40,122 nt of DNA from Sphingomonas hengshuiensis (GCA_003240755.1 QFNF01000029.1:1-40122); one strand, 5' to 3'. Positions 8,406 through 18,041 are shown, counted from the first letter of the stretch. Notes: generated from the sequence alone by a model not told the origin. Translations and numbers: made by a program.

Positions 8406-11400
8406 ATGCCCGCGATCGACTGGGACGCCCTGGACGCCGACAAGTTCACCGACGAAAGCATCCTGCTGCCCCAACTGCTGGCGCAGGTGCCGCTGACCCA
8501 GGCCGATCGCAGCGCCATCGTCGACCGCGCGGCCGCGCTGGTCGAGCGCACCCGTGCCGCGGCGGCCAGGCCCGGCGTGGTCGAGGGCTTCCTCCAGCAA
8601 TTTTCGCTCGGCACGCAGGAAGGGCTGGCGTTGATGTGCCTTGCCGAAGCGTTGCTGCGCACCCCCGACGCCGCGACGCGCGACCGGCTGATCGCCGAGA
8701 AGGTCGGCACCGCCGACTGGGCCGCGCATCTCGGGCAATCGTCCAGCCTGTTCGTCAACGCATCGACCATCGGCCTGACGCTGACCGGCAAGCTGGTGGG
8801 CGAGGGCGGGGCGGCCGGGGTCGGCGAGACGATCCGGCGCCTTGCGGGCCGGCTGGGCGAACCGGTCATCCGCCGGGCGCTGGCGGCGGCGGTCGGCATC
8901 ATGGGCGACCAGTTCGTGCTCGGCTCGACGATCGACGCCGCGCTCAAACGGGCGGCGAAGGAGGGCTATCTCTGCTCGTTCGACATGCTCGGCGAAGGGG
9001 CGCGGACGCCACAGGATGCCGACCGCTACGAGGGGATCTATGCCGCGGCGATCGATGCGGTCGGTCGTGCGCGTGCCCCCGGAAGCACGCCGGAACAGGG
9101 GCATGGCGTGTCGGTCAAGCTGTCGGCGCTGTGCCCGCGGTATGAGGCGGTGCGCGAGGACGATGTCTTTGCCGACCTGTATCCGCGCATGAAGCGGCTG
9201 GCGCTGATCGGTGCGCGCCACGATCTCAACCTCGCGATCGATGCCGAGGAGGCCGATCGCCTTGCCCTGTCGCTCAAGCTGGTCGACCGGCTGGCGCGGG
9301 AACATGAACTGGGCGACTGGACCGGCCTTGGCGTCGTGGTGCAGGCCTATGGCAAGCGGGCGCGGGGCGTCATCGACGGGCTGGAACGGCTGGCGCGCGA
9401 TACCGGACGGCGGATCATGGTCCGGCTGGTCAAGGGCGCCTATTGGGACAGCGAGGTCAAGCGGGCGCAGATCGCGGGGCATCCAGGCTATCCCGTGTTC
9501 ACCTCGAAGCCCGCGACCGACCTGTCCTACCTGGTGTGCGCGCACAAGTTGATCGCCGCCGCGCCCGCGCTGTATCCGCAGTTCGCGACGCACAATGCCC
9601 ATAGCCTGATGGCGGTGCGGCACATGGCCGATCGCGCCGGGGTGGCGATCGAACACCAGCGGCTGCACGGCATGGGCGAGGGGCTGTACCGCGCCGCCGC
9701 GTCAACTGTCGGGGGTAACGCGTTGATCCTGCGCGCCTATGCGCCGGTTGGCGGGCATGAGGAACTGCTGCCCTATCTGGTCCGTCGCCTGCTCGAAAAC
9801 GGCGCGAACAGCAGCTTCGTCAACGCGCTGCTCGACGAAGGGGTGCCCGCGACGACGCTGGTCGCCGATCCGGTCGCGGCAGTCGCGGCGGCCCCGCGCC
9901 AACATCCGCGCCTGCCGTCACCTTCCGGCATCTATCCCGGTCGGGCCAACCCGCTTGGCCGCGACTATTCGATCGCCACGGTCCGCGCCACGGCCCGGTC
10001 GTTCCGCGACGCCTTCGCGCACATCCACGCCGCGCCGATCGTCGGCGGGCAGAGCCTGTCCGGTGCCGGCGCGGTGCCGCTGACCAGCCCCGCCGACCGC
10101 GCCCGCACCATCGGCTCGGTCGCCGCCGCCACCCCCGGCGACATCGACCGCGCCGCGCGGCTGGCGACGGCCGCGCAGCACGGCTGGAACGCCGCCGGCG
10201 GCGTGGCGCGCGGCCGGGTCCTGCGCGCCATGGCCGACGCGCTGGATGCGCAGATGGACCGCTTTGTCGCGATCCTGTCCGCCGAAGCGGGCAAGACGCT
10301 GAACGACGCCGTCGCCGAAGTGCGCGAGGCGGTGGATTTCTGTCGATATTACGCCGTGCTGGCCGAAACCCGCTTCAACGGACCGACCGTGCTGCCGGGG
10401 CCGGTGGGCGAGGTGAACCAGATCGAACTGCACGGCCGCGGGGTGTTCGTCTGCATCTCCCCATGGAATTTTCCCCTCGCGATCTTTACCGGACAGGTCG
10501 CCGCCGCGCTGGCGGCGGGCAATGCGGTCCTCGCCAAACCCGCCGAACAGACGCCGCTCGTCGCCTGCGAAGCGGTCCGCCTGTTCCACGCCGCCGGGCT
10601 GCACCCCGACCTGCTGGCGCTGTTGCCCGGTGACGGTGCGGAGGTCGGCGCGGCGCTGGTCGCGCACCCTGCCATCGCCGGCGTCGCCTTCACCGGGGGC
10701 ACCGACACCGCGTGGGCGATCAACCGCAGCCTTGCCAGTCGCAACGGCCCGATCCTGCCGTTCATCGCCGAAACCGGCGGGTTGAACGGCCTGTTCGTCG
10801 ATACCAGCGCATTGCGCGAACAGGTGGTGGATGACGTGCTGCTGTCCGCCTTCGGCTCGGCGGGGCAGCGTTGCTCGGCACTGCGGCTGCTGTATCTGTC
10901 GAAGGATACCGCCGATGCGGTGATCGAGACGCTGGTCGGCGCGGCGGGCTGCATGGTGATCGGCGATCCGTCCGATCCCGCGACCGATATCGGCCCGGTG
11001 ATCGACGACGACGCGCGGGACGCGCTGAACGCGCATGTCGCACGGCTGGAGCGCGAGGCGAAGATCCTGTTCCGCGCCGATCCGCGCGGTCACGATGCGC
11101 GCGGCACGTTCTTCGCGCCGGTCATCGCGGAGGTCCCGAGCCCCGACTTCCTCGAACGCGAAGTGTTCGGACCGGTGCTGCACATCTATCGCTACGATCC
11201 GGCCGACCTGCCCGACGTCGCGGGCAGGCTGGCGGCGCGAGGCTATGGCCTGACGCTCGGCATCCACAGCCGGATCGACCGGTTCGCCGAGGAGGTCGCC
11301 GCGCTGGTCCCGGCGGGCAATGTCTATGTCAACCGGTCGATCATCGGTGCGGTCGTCGGCGTGCAGCCGTTCGGGGGCGAGGGGCTGTCGGGCACCGGGC

Positions 11401-11504
11401 CCAAGGCGGGCGGCCCCGATGCGCTGCTGCGCTACGCCGCCGAACGGTCGACGTCGATCAACATCATGGCGAAGGGGGGCGATCCGGCGCTGCTGAACCT
11501 GTAG
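8406..11504 (+). CDS. putA: Bifunctional proline dehydrogenase / L-glutamate gamma-semialdehyde dehydrogenase
   Basis: Converts proline to glutamate in two steps: FAD-linked proline dehydrogenase, then NAD-linked oxidation of glutamate semialdehyde, with channelling. It is 1032 aa from the ATG at 8406, preceded by GGAGAG. An N-terminal helical arm is followed by the PRODH barrel (to about 470, with RLVKGAYWDSEVKRAQ) and the aldehyde dehydrogenase domain (about 540-1020) with SPWNFP, FTGG, Glu789 in ETGG and catalytic Cys823 in GQRCSALR. There is no ribbon-helix-helix domain at the N-terminus and no long C-terminal extension, so this is the shorter enzyme form that does not regulate its own gene. 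The divergent Lrp protein is the likely regulator. Its 3' end overlaps the convergent GH68 gene by 41 bp. Confidence 0.96.
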   Translation: MPAIDWDALDADKFTDESILLPQLLAQVPLTQADRSAIVDRAAALVERTRAAAARPGVVEGFLQQFSLGTQEGLALMCLAEALLRTPDAATRDRLIAEKVGTADWAAHLGQSSSLFVNASTIGLTLTGKLVGEGGAAGVGETIRRLAGRLGEPVIRRALAAAVGIMGDQFVLGSTIDAALKRAAKEGYLCSFDMLGEGARTPQDADRYEGIYAAAIDAVGRARAPGSTPEQGHGVSVKLSALCPRYEAVREDDVFADLYPRMKRLALIGARHDLNLAIDAEEADRLALSLKLVDRLAREHELGDWTGLGVVVQAYGKRARGVIDGLERLARDTGRRIMVRLVKGAYWDSEVKRAQIAGHPGYPVFTSKPATDLSYLVCAHKLIAAAPALYPQFATHNAHSLMAVRHMADRAGVAIEHQRLHGMGEGLYRAAASTVGGNALILRAYAPVGGHEELLPYLVRRLLENGANSSFVNALLDEGVPATTLVADPVAAVAAAPRQHPRLPSPSGIYPGRANPLGRDYSIATVRATARSFRDAFAHIHAAPIVGGQSLSGAGAVPLTSPADRARTIGSVAAATPGDIDRAARLATAAQHGWNAAGGVARGRVLRAMADALDAQMDRFVAILSAEAGKTLNDAVAEVREAVDFCRYYAVLAETRFNGPTVLPGPVGEVNQIELHGRGVFVCISPWNFPLAIFTGQVAAALAAGNAVLAKPAEQTPLVACEAVRLFHAAGLHPDLLALLPGDGAEVGAALVAHPAIAGVAFTGGTDTAWAINRSLASRNGPILPFIAETGGLNGLFVDTSALREQVVDDVLLSAFGSAGQRCSALRLLYLSKDTADAVIETLVGAAGCMVIGDPSDPATDIGPVIDDDARDALNAHVARLEREAKILFRADPRGHDARGTFFAPVIAEVPSPDFLEREVFGPVLHIYRYDPADLPDVAGRLAARGYGLTLGIHSRIDRFAEEVAALVPAGNVYVNRSIIGAVVGVQPFGGEGLSGTGPKAGGPDALLRYAAERSTSINIMAKGGDPALLNL

Positions 11505-12645
11505 TGCGGATCGCCACCCGGTCGCCGGCGAAGTCGAGCCGGAAGAACGGCGCGGCGGTGCCCCCGAACCGGGCGCGGCGCAGCGTGACGTTGGCGGCGG
11601 GGTCCGCGCCTTCCAGCCCGGCATAGTCGACGAAGGAAAGCACCTGCCCGTCGCCCGTGACCCACCAGCAATAGGCCTGGGTCGGTTCGGCGGCGGGGTT
11701 GCCGGCAACGAGGCCGCTGCCGTTCACCGGACGCCACGGCCCGTCCATGCCGTCGGCAACCATCGCGTAGAGGCCGGTAGGGGCTGTCAGACCAGCGGCG
11801 AAACGTTTCGCCTGGGTCGACCAGAACAGATAATATCGGCCGTCGCGCAGGACGATGTGCGGCCGTTCGAGTTCGCTGTTCACGCCGATCGAATCGATTA
11901 CCGGCGGCGCGAGGCGCCACATGGCGTCCGCATGGTCCCGGCTGGCGATGCCGATGATGCCGTTATGTTGTCCGTCGTTCCATGCCGCCGACCCGGTGAA
12001 CAACAGGTGGTCCTGTCCTGTCGCGGGATCATGGAAGAAACCGGGGTCGCGAAACCCCCTGATGCCGGTCGGAGGCGCGACGGCTTCGTCGGCGATGTGA
12101 TAGCAGCGACCGTCCGCGACGACGCTTTCCACCGGCGGGGACCAGCGGTCGGTGCGCGCGGCGTCACCCTCGACTGTGAACCGGCCGACCGTTTCGAACA
12201 GGCGCTGTTCAAAGCTGTGCTGCCCATCCCGGCGACCTGCGGCGGTGAAATACATCGTCAGCGTGATGCCGTCTCCGGCCAGTACCGCCGAGCCGGACCA
12301 TTCGCGGCTGCCGGGGGTGAAATTGTCGGCAAAGGCGGGGCCGTGGAGTCGCCAGCCATCGGCGCCGTGGCTGGTCAGGTAGATGCGCGCGGCATCGTGG
12401 CGCGATTCGGGATCGTCGAACCGCGGCGTGGCGAGGAAGAACCAGTAGCTGCGCCCGCCGATGACGACCGTCGATCCGTCGACGCGGGCGATCTGCCACA
12501 TGTCCCAGAAATCGTGGAGCGGATCGATCGGCACGATATCGGCCGGCGTCAGGACCGGCAGCCGATCGGGACCGCCGGTCGCGATGGTCGCGACCTGCTG
12601 CGCCGTCCATCGGGTGCGGGCGCGGGTGGGCAGGGGCAGGGTCAA
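11464..12645 (-). CDS. GH68 fructosyltransferase (levansucrase / invertase type)
   Basis: Glycoside hydrolase family 68 enzyme, which cleaves sucrose and either hydrolyses it or transfers fructose to build levan or fructo-oligosaccharides. It is 393 aa from the chosen start. All three catalytic residues are visible: nucleophile Asp48 in FWDMW, transition-state stabiliser Asp200 in FRDP, and acid/base Glu260 in ELERPH. The EWSGSA motif (115-120) is also present. I chose the TTG at 12645. It overlaps the transporter stop (TTGA, 12642-12645) and has GGTGGGAG seven bases upstream; the longer ATG frame (12696 or 12786) lies inside the transporter gene. No signal peptide is seen with this start, so the enzyme may act in the cytosol or leave by an atypical route, as some Gram-negative GH68 enzymes do. 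Confidence 0.88.
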   Translation of the reverse strand: MTLPLPTRARTRWTAQQVATIATGGPDRLPVLTPADIVPIDPLHDFWDMWQIARVDGSTVVIGGRSYWFFLATPRFDDPESRHDAARIYLTSHGADGWRLHGPAFADNFTPGSREWSGSAVLAGDGITLTMYFTAAGRRDGQHSFEQRLFETVGRFTVEGDAARTDRWSPPVESVVADGRCYHIADEAVAPPTGIRGFRDPGFFHDPATGQDHLLFTGSAAWNDGQHNGIIGIASRDHADAMWRLAPPVIDSIGVNSELERPHIVLRDGRYYLFWSTQAKRFAAGLTAPTGLYAMVADGMDGPWRPVNGSGLVAGNPAAEPTQAYCWWVTGDGQVLSFVDYAGLEGADPAANVTLRRARFGGTAAPFFRLDFAGDRVAIRTTGSAAPDRPPSP

Positions 12646-13976
12646 CGCGTCGCTCCCACCGGCAAGCCGTCGACGCTGCGCTCGCGTACGGACCATACCG
12701 CGACCGCCGCACAGACCATCAACACCCCGCACAGGGTCAGCACGTTGCGCGGATCGCCACCCAGCAGCGGTTCGTAGAACAGCCACATCGTGGCCGAGAA
12801 GATCAGCATTGGGATGACGATCATCATGTTGAAGATGCCCATATAGACACCGGTCCGCTCCGGCGGGATCGATCCGGCGAGGATGATGTAGGGATTGCCC
12901 ATGATGCTGGCCCAGCCGAGGCCAATGCCGATCGCGGGGAGGAAGAGAAGTGCCTTCGACGTGATATGCGGCAGGCAGACCATCCCGATGCCGGCGGCGA
13001 TCAGGCTGACCGCATGGAGCGGCGCGGCGCCGATCCGCCGGGCGACCGGCACCATGGCGAAGGCTGCGAGAAAAGCGACGCCGTTATAGAATGCCGCCAT
13101 TTCGCCATTGGTCAGCACCGCCGAATGAAAGCCGGACGAGGTCGGATCGGCGGTGCCATAGACCGAGCGGCCGACCGAATAGATGACGTAGTTCCAGTAG
13201 GCCATCATCGCATACCACTGGAACAGGCTCATCAGCGCCAGCTTGCGCATGGCGGGCGGCATGTCGCGGATCGCGCTGCCGATTTCGGCGAGGGTCGCGC
13301 CGAACGACGTGGGCCTGGCGGCGATCGCGGTCTTTTCGGCGGGGGTCAGCGGCAGTTCGGGGACGCGCAGGATCGACCACAGGATCGTCGAGATCGACAG
13401 CACCGCGCCGACCATGAACGCGACACGCGCGGTATAGGGGATGTTGTGGGTGTCGACCCAGTCCTGGTCCATCCCCGCCCACACCAGCAGCGAGGGGGTG
13501 AGAAATGCCAGCATCTGCGCAAGGCCGGTGAAGGCGCTCTGCGTCAGGAAGCCGATCTGGTGCTGGTCGGCGTTCAGCCGGTCGCTGACATAGGCGCGGT
13601 ACGGCTCCATCGTGATGTTGTTGCCCGCGTCGAGAATCCACAGCAGCGACACCGCCATCAGGATCGAGCTGGACAACGGCATCAGGAACAGTCCGAAGCA
13701 GCACAGTACCGCACCCATCACGAAATAGGGGGTGCGGCGGCCCCAGCGGCTGTCGGTGCGGTCGCTGAGGGCGCCGATCAACGGCTGGACGAGCAGGCCG
13801 GTCAGCGGCCCGGCGAGCTGCAGCAGCGGCAACTGCGCCTCGTTCGCGCCGAGATAGCTGTAGATCGGCGCCATATTGCCCTGTTGCAGCCCGAAGCTGA
13901 ACTGCAGGCCGAGGAAACCGAGATTCATCTCCAGAATGCGCGGCAGCGACAAATGCGGTTTCATCGGGGGCGCCAT
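12642..13976 (-). CDS. GPH/MFS-type sugar symporter, probable sucrose transporter
   Basis: 444 aa, with about twelve hydrophobic segments. It carries the signature of the glycoside-pentoside-hexuronide (MFS_2) sugar transporters: GPLTGLLVQPLIGALSDR followed by WGRRTPYF. The N-terminal block NLGFLGLQFSFGLQQGNMAPIY resembles the SuxC/AglT-like branch found in Xanthomonas and Caulobacter relatives. Location is the inner membrane, with uptake probably driven by protons. Two ATGs lie close together; AAGGAG (13984-13989) is seven bases before 13976 and only one before 13982, so 13976 is preferred. Translational coupling to the GH68 gene points to sucrose, but the substrate is inferred from that neighbour. 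Confidence 0.85.
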   Translation of the reverse strand: MAPPMKPHLSLPRILEMNLGFLGLQFSFGLQQGNMAPIYSYLGANEAQLPLLQLAGPLTGLLVQPLIGALSDRTDSRWGRRTPYFVMGAVLCCFGLFLMPLSSSILMAVSLLWILDAGNNITMEPYRAYVSDRLNADQHQIGFLTQSAFTGLAQMLAFLTPSLLVWAGMDQDWVDTHNIPYTARVAFMVGAVLSISTILWSILRVPELPLTPAEKTAIAARPTSFGATLAEIGSAIRDMPPAMRKLALMSLFQWYAMMAYWNYVIYSVGRSVYGTADPTSSGFHSAVLTNGEMAAFYNGVAFLAAFAMVPVARRIGAAPLHAVSLIAAGIGMVCLPHITSKALLFLPAIGIGLGWASIMGNPYIILAGSIPPERTGVYMGIFNMMIVIPMLIFSATMWLFYEPLLGGDPRNVLTLCGVLMVCAAVAVWSVRERSVDGLPVGATR

Positions 13977-14041
13977 GGTCATGCTCCTTGCGCGCCGGTC
14001 TGTCGCCGACGCGTCGTCTTGTCGCGCCTGTCACGGCAAAA

Positions 14042-14060
14042 TGCAACAATCGATTGCATG
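14042..14060. promoter_or_regulatory. LacI-family-like operator upstream of the sugar transporter
   Basis: A perfect 10-bp palindrome, CAATCGATTG (14047-14056), sits in a longer imperfect one, TGCAACAATCGATTGCATG. A central CG with AAT/ATT arms is the hallmark of LacI/GalR-type operators in proteobacteria. It lies about 70 bp upstream of the transporter ATG, where a repressor would act on the sucrose operon. No LacI-type gene is in the window. The remaining bases between 13990 and 14102 show nothing else clear. Confidence 0.45.
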
Positions 14061-14102
14061 ACGTGCTGCGGATCGGTTGCCGCAGCGATCGACCCGCGCC
14101 GA

Positions 14103-15899
14103 TCAGCTAAGCGGGGCGCATTTGGCGGCGAGCCATGCCGTGGTTTCGAGGTCGAGGAGCGGGGTCAGCAGCGCTTCGACCCGTGCGTGATACACATCGA
14201 CCCACGCGCGTTCCTGTTCGGTCAGCAGCGCAGGGACGATCAGCGACCGTTCGATCGGCACGAAGGTCAGCGTTTCGAACCCGAGCATCGACAGGTCGCC
14301 GCCCGGCACCGGGCGCTCGACGGTCAGGATCAGGTTTTCGATGCGGATGCCATATTCGCCGGCCTTGTAATATCCCGGTTCGTTCGACAGCATCATGCCG
14401 GCACGCAGCGGTTCCATCGGACCGCCGCCCGGATAATTGGGCGCGCCGATCCGCTGCGGGCCTTCATGCACCGACAGGAAGGCGCCGATGCCGTGCCCGG
14501 TGCCATGGGCATAGTCGAGCCCGGCCTCCCACAACGGACGGCGGGCAAAGCCGTCGATATGGCCGCCCAGCGTGCCGTCGGGGAAGATCGCGGTGTCGAT
14601 CGCGATATGCCCCTTGAGCACACGGGTGAAGCGGTCGCGCATCTCGTCCGTCACGTCGCCGACCGGCATGACGCGGGTGATGTCGGTCGTGCCGTCGGGA
14701 TATTGTCCGCCCGAATCGATCAGGTAGAGCTGGCCCTGCAGGATCGGTGCGTCGCTGTCGACCGTGGCCTTGTAATGCGGGCTGGCGGCGTGGCCGCCGG
14801 TCGCGCTGATCGTATCGAACGACAGGTCGCGCAGGCAGCCGGTTTCGGTGCGGATCGCCTCCAGCCGGTCCGACGCCGACAATTCGGTCAGCGTGCCCGA
14901 GGGCGCGGTTTCCTCGAACCATTTGAGGAAGCGGACCATCGCCGCACCATCGCGGGCCTGCGCGCTGCGATGGCCGGCAATCTCGACGGGGTTCTTGATC
15001 GCCTTGGCCAGGACGGCCGGATCGCGTTCGGCAAGGACCGTCGCGCCGGCGCGGCGCAACATGTCGTGGATCGCGGCGACGGCACGGTCGGGATCGGCGG
15101 CGACGCGCTTGCCGGCGAAGGTGGCGAGCGCGGCGGTGAAATCGGCCATCGGGCGGACCGTCACGGCGTTGCCCAGGTGGCGGGCAACGTCCTCGCCCAC
15201 CTTGCCCGGTGCGGCGAACAGCTCGGCGGTGCCGTCGGCATGGACGATGGCGTAGCTGAGCGCGACCGGGGTGTGGGCGACGTCGGTGCCGCGCACGTTG
15301 AAGGTCCACGCGATCGAATCGAGTGCCGACAGGATGACGGCATCGGCGCGACGCTCGCCCAGCCATTCGCCGATCGCGGTGCGCTTGTCAGCGGAGGTCC
15401 GGCCGGTCAGCGAATCGTCCTGCACCATCATCGGCGCGGGCGAGGGGGCGGGGCGATCGATCCACAGCGTGTCGACCGGATTGACTGCAACCGGCACCAG
15501 CACGGCCCCGACATCGGCCAGAGCCCGTTCGGTGGTCGCGACCCAGTCGACCGTCGCCAGCCATGGATCGAAGCCGATGCGATCCCCGGTGCGGGCATTG
15601 GCGCGCAGCCAGTCCGCCATCGACGTCGCCGGCACCTGCACGAACTGCCAGTCGGCGGCGTCGACCTGTTCGCGCACCTGCAGCGTATAGCGGCCATCGG
15701 TGAACATCGCCGCGGTATCGCCGAGCACCACCGCGCTGCCCGCCGAGCCTTTGAACCCGGTCAGCCACGCCAGCCGCTGCGCATAGTCGCCGACATATTC
15801 GCTCATATATTCATCGGTCAGCGGCACGACGAATCCGGTCAGGTCGAGCGTGGCGAGATGCGCGCGGAGAGCGGAGAGGCGTTCGGCATGGTTCGTCAT
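14103..15899 (-). CDS. pepP: Xaa-Pro aminopeptidase (M24B)
   Basis: Dinuclear metal aminopeptidase removing N-terminal residues before proline. The 598-aa length fits the long, three-domain form: two creatinase-like N-terminal domains (about 1-300) and a C-terminal pita-bread catalytic domain. Metal-binding segments are visible in order: IDSGGQYPDGTTDITR (two Asp), HGTGHGIGAFLSVHEGP (His), SNEPGYYKAGEYGIRIEN (Glu, Glu). The protein is cytosolic, with no signal peptide. It starts at ATG 15899, 84 bp from and divergent to oligopeptidase B, so the two peptidases may be expressed together. With putA nearby, released proline could be used, though this link is only contextual. Confidence 0.94.
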   Translation of the reverse strand: MTNHAERLSALRAHLATLDLTGFVVPLTDEYMSEYVGDYAQRLAWLTGFKGSAGSAVVLGDTAAMFTDGRYTLQVREQVDAADWQFVQVPATSMADWLRANARTGDRIGFDPWLATVDWVATTERALADVGAVLVPVAVNPVDTLWIDRPAPSPAPMMVQDDSLTGRTSADKRTAIGEWLGERRADAVILSALDSIAWTFNVRGTDVAHTPVALSYAIVHADGTAELFAAPGKVGEDVARHLGNAVTVRPMADFTAALATFAGKRVAADPDRAVAAIHDMLRRAGATVLAERDPAVLAKAIKNPVEIAGHRSAQARDGAAMVRFLKWFEETAPSGTLTELSASDRLEAIRTETGCLRDLSFDTISATGGHAASPHYKATVDSDAPILQGQLYLIDSGGQYPDGTTDITRVMPVGDVTDEMRDRFTRVLKGHIAIDTAIFPDGTLGGHIDGFARRPLWEAGLDYAHGTGHGIGAFLSVHEGPQRIGAPNYPGGGPMEPLRAGMMLSNEPGYYKAGEYGIRIENLILTVERPVPGGDLSMLGFETLTFVPIERSLIVPALLTEQERAWVDVYHARVEALLTPLLDLETTAWLAAKCAPLS

Positions 15900-15983
15900 G
15901 GCGCGTCCGTATCAGGCGAAACGTGCGCGCAAAAGTGCAAGCTCGCTCGACTTCCGGAGGCGCGCGGCCCACATGGGCGTCCT

Positions 15984-18041
15984 ATGACCAAGCCCATCCC
16001 GCCGATCGCCGAACAACGTGACCATAGCTACGAGCGCCACGGTATCACCGTGTCGGACCCGTGGGCGTGGTTGCGCGACCCGAACTATCCGAAGGTCGAG
16101 GACGAAGCCGTGCTCGACTATCTGAAGGCGGAGAACGAGTATTTCGAGGCGGTGATGGCGCCGCACCGGCCGCTGGTCGACACGCTGTTCGCCGAGATGC
16201 GCGCGCGGATCAAGGAAGACGACGCCACCGTGCCGCAGCGCGACGGCGACTGGTGGTACTGGTCGGATTTCGAAACCGGCGGCGAATATCGGCGCTGGTG
16301 GCGCAAGCCCGTGGCGGGCGGCGACGACGAACTGATCCTCGACGAACCGGCGCTGGCCGAGGGGAAGGAATATTTCCGGCTGGGCGCGCTGTCCGTCAGC
16401 CCCGACGGGCGGCTGCTGGCCTATGCGATCGACGACGACGGCGGCGAGCGGTTCGAGGCGCGGGTCAAGGACCTGGCCACCGGCGAACTGCTGGCCGACG
16501 TCATTCCGGGTACGCTGTCCGAACTGGTATGGACGGCCGATTCGACCGGGTTCCTCTATGGGCTCGCCAACGAGCAGTGGCGGACCGACAATGCGCGGCT
16601 GCACCGGATCGGCACCCCGGTCGACCAGGATATCGAACTCTATCACGAAGCCGACGAAGGCTGGCGGGTGTCGGTGGGCGAGACCCAGTCGCGCCGGTTC
16701 CTGGTCATTTCGGCCGGCGACCATGTCACCAGCGAGGTGCGGCTGGTCCCGGCCGACGATCCGACCGCCGAACCCCTGCTGGTACGCGCGCGGGTGGAGG
16801 GCGTCGAATATGATGTGGAGGAGCATGACGGTACGCTGTTCATCCACACCAACGACACCCATCCCAATTTCCGGCTGGCGACCGCGGCGCTGGAGACGCC
16901 GGGCGACTGGCAGGAGCGGATCGCGGCCGACCCGCATTTCTACATGACCGGGATCACGACCTTCGCGAAGCTGTTCGTGGTCGAGGGGCGGCTCGACGGG
17001 CTCGATCAGATCCGGCTGCACGACTATGCCGGTGGTCCGGCGCGGCCGATCGCGTTTCCGGAGGCGAGCTTCGTCGTCGGGCTGGGCGACAATCCCGAAT
17101 ATGACGTCGACACCCTCCGGCTCGGCTATGAATCGATGGTCACGCCGGGTACGGTCTATGACTATGACGTGGCGAGCGGCGCGCTGACCGTGCGCAAGGT
17201 GCAGACGATCCCGTCGGGCTACGACCCCGTCGGATATGCCACCGAACGGCTGCACATCACCGCGCGCGACGGGACGGCGATCCCCTGTTCCGTGGTGTAT
17301 CCCAGGGACTTTCCACGCGACGGGACGGGCAGGCTCTACCTCTACAGCTATGGTGCGTATGGCTATGCGATCCCGCCGGGCTTCTCGACCAGCCGCATGT
17401 CGTTCCTCGACCGGGGCATGGCGTTCGCCATCGCCCATATCCGGGGCGGCGACGACCTGGGCCAGCAATGGTATCTCGACGGGAAGCTGGAGAAGCGGAC
17501 CAATACGTTCAACGACTTCGTCGACGTGGCCAGGGGGCTGATCGAACTGGGCTTCACCGCCGAGGGCAGGATCGCGATCGCCGGAGGATCGGCGGGCGGT
17601 GAGCTGATGGGAGCGGTGATGAACTCCGACCCCGAACTATGGGGTGCGGTGGTGGCCAGCGTGCCGTTCGTCGACGTGCTGAACACGATGCTCGACGACA
17701 GCCTGCCGCTGACGCCGGGCGAATGGCCCGAATGGGGCAATCCGATCGCGGACAAGGCGGCGTTCGAGCTGATCGCGTCGTACAGCCCGTACGACAACGT
17801 GACTGCGCAAGGCTATCCGCCGGTGTTCATCTCGGGCGGGCTGAACGATCCGCGGGTGACGTACTGGGAGCCGGCGAAGTGGGCGGCGCGGCTGCGCGCC
17901 ACCAAGACCGACGACAATGTCCTGCTGCTCAAGACCAACATGGGCGCGGGCCATGGCGGCAAGTCGGGGCGGTGGGAAAGCCTGAAGGAAGCCGCCGAGG
18001 AGATGGCGTTCGTGCTGTGGCAGTTGGGGGTGGAGGCCTGA
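15984..18041 (+). CDS. ptrB: Oligopeptidase B (S9A prolyl-oligopeptidase family)
   Basis: Serine peptidase that cleaves short peptides after Arg or Lys. It is 685 aa from ATG 15984 (start MTKPIPPIAEQRDHSYERHG). An N-terminal strand and a seven-bladed propeller (about 70-400) gate the active site, and the C-terminal alpha/beta-hydrolase domain carries the triad: Ser536 in GGSAGG, Asp622 in LNDPRV and His657 in GAGHGGKSGR. The DPNYPKVEDEAVLDYLKAEN opening is typical of oligopeptidase B rather than prolyl oligopeptidase. It is cytosolic. The open frame extends 3 kb upstream without stops, but that part is a high-GC shadow. It converges on purK with a 22-bp gap containing a short C/G-rich inverted repeat. 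Confidence 0.93.
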   Translation: MTKPIPPIAEQRDHSYERHGITVSDPWAWLRDPNYPKVEDEAVLDYLKAENEYFEAVMAPHRPLVDTLFAEMRARIKEDDATVPQRDGDWWYWSDFETGGEYRRWWRKPVAGGDDELILDEPALAEGKEYFRLGALSVSPDGRLLAYAIDDDGGERFEARVKDLATGELLADVIPGTLSELVWTADSTGFLYGLANEQWRTDNARLHRIGTPVDQDIELYHEADEGWRVSVGETQSRRFLVISAGDHVTSEVRLVPADDPTAEPLLVRARVEGVEYDVEEHDGTLFIHTNDTHPNFRLATAALETPGDWQERIAADPHFYMTGITTFAKLFVVEGRLDGLDQIRLHDYAGGPARPIAFPEASFVVGLGDNPEYDVDTLRLGYESMVTPGTVYDYDVASGALTVRKVQTIPSGYDPVGYATERLHITARDGTAIPCSVVYPRDFPRDGTGRLYLYSYGAYGYAIPPGFSTSRMSFLDRGMAFAIAHIRGGDDLGQQWYLDGKLEKRTNTFNDFVDVARGLIELGFTAEGRIAIAGGSAGGELMGAVMNSDPELWGAVVASVPFVDVLNTMLDDSLPLTPGEWPEWGNPIADKAAFELIASYSPYDNVTAQGYPPVFISGGLNDPRVTYWEPAKWAARLRATKTDDNVLLLKTNMGAGHGGKSGRWESLKEAAEEMAFVLWQLGVEA

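Noticed and set aside
9918..11708. 596-codon minus-strand open frame opposite putA
   Set aside because: A shadow of putA with low-complexity Arg/Gln/Asp composition and no recognisable domain.
12966..15983. 3-kb upstream extension of the oligopeptidase B frame
   Set aside because: It runs antisense through the transporter and pepP genes, has no family similarity, and the conserved protein begins at 15984.
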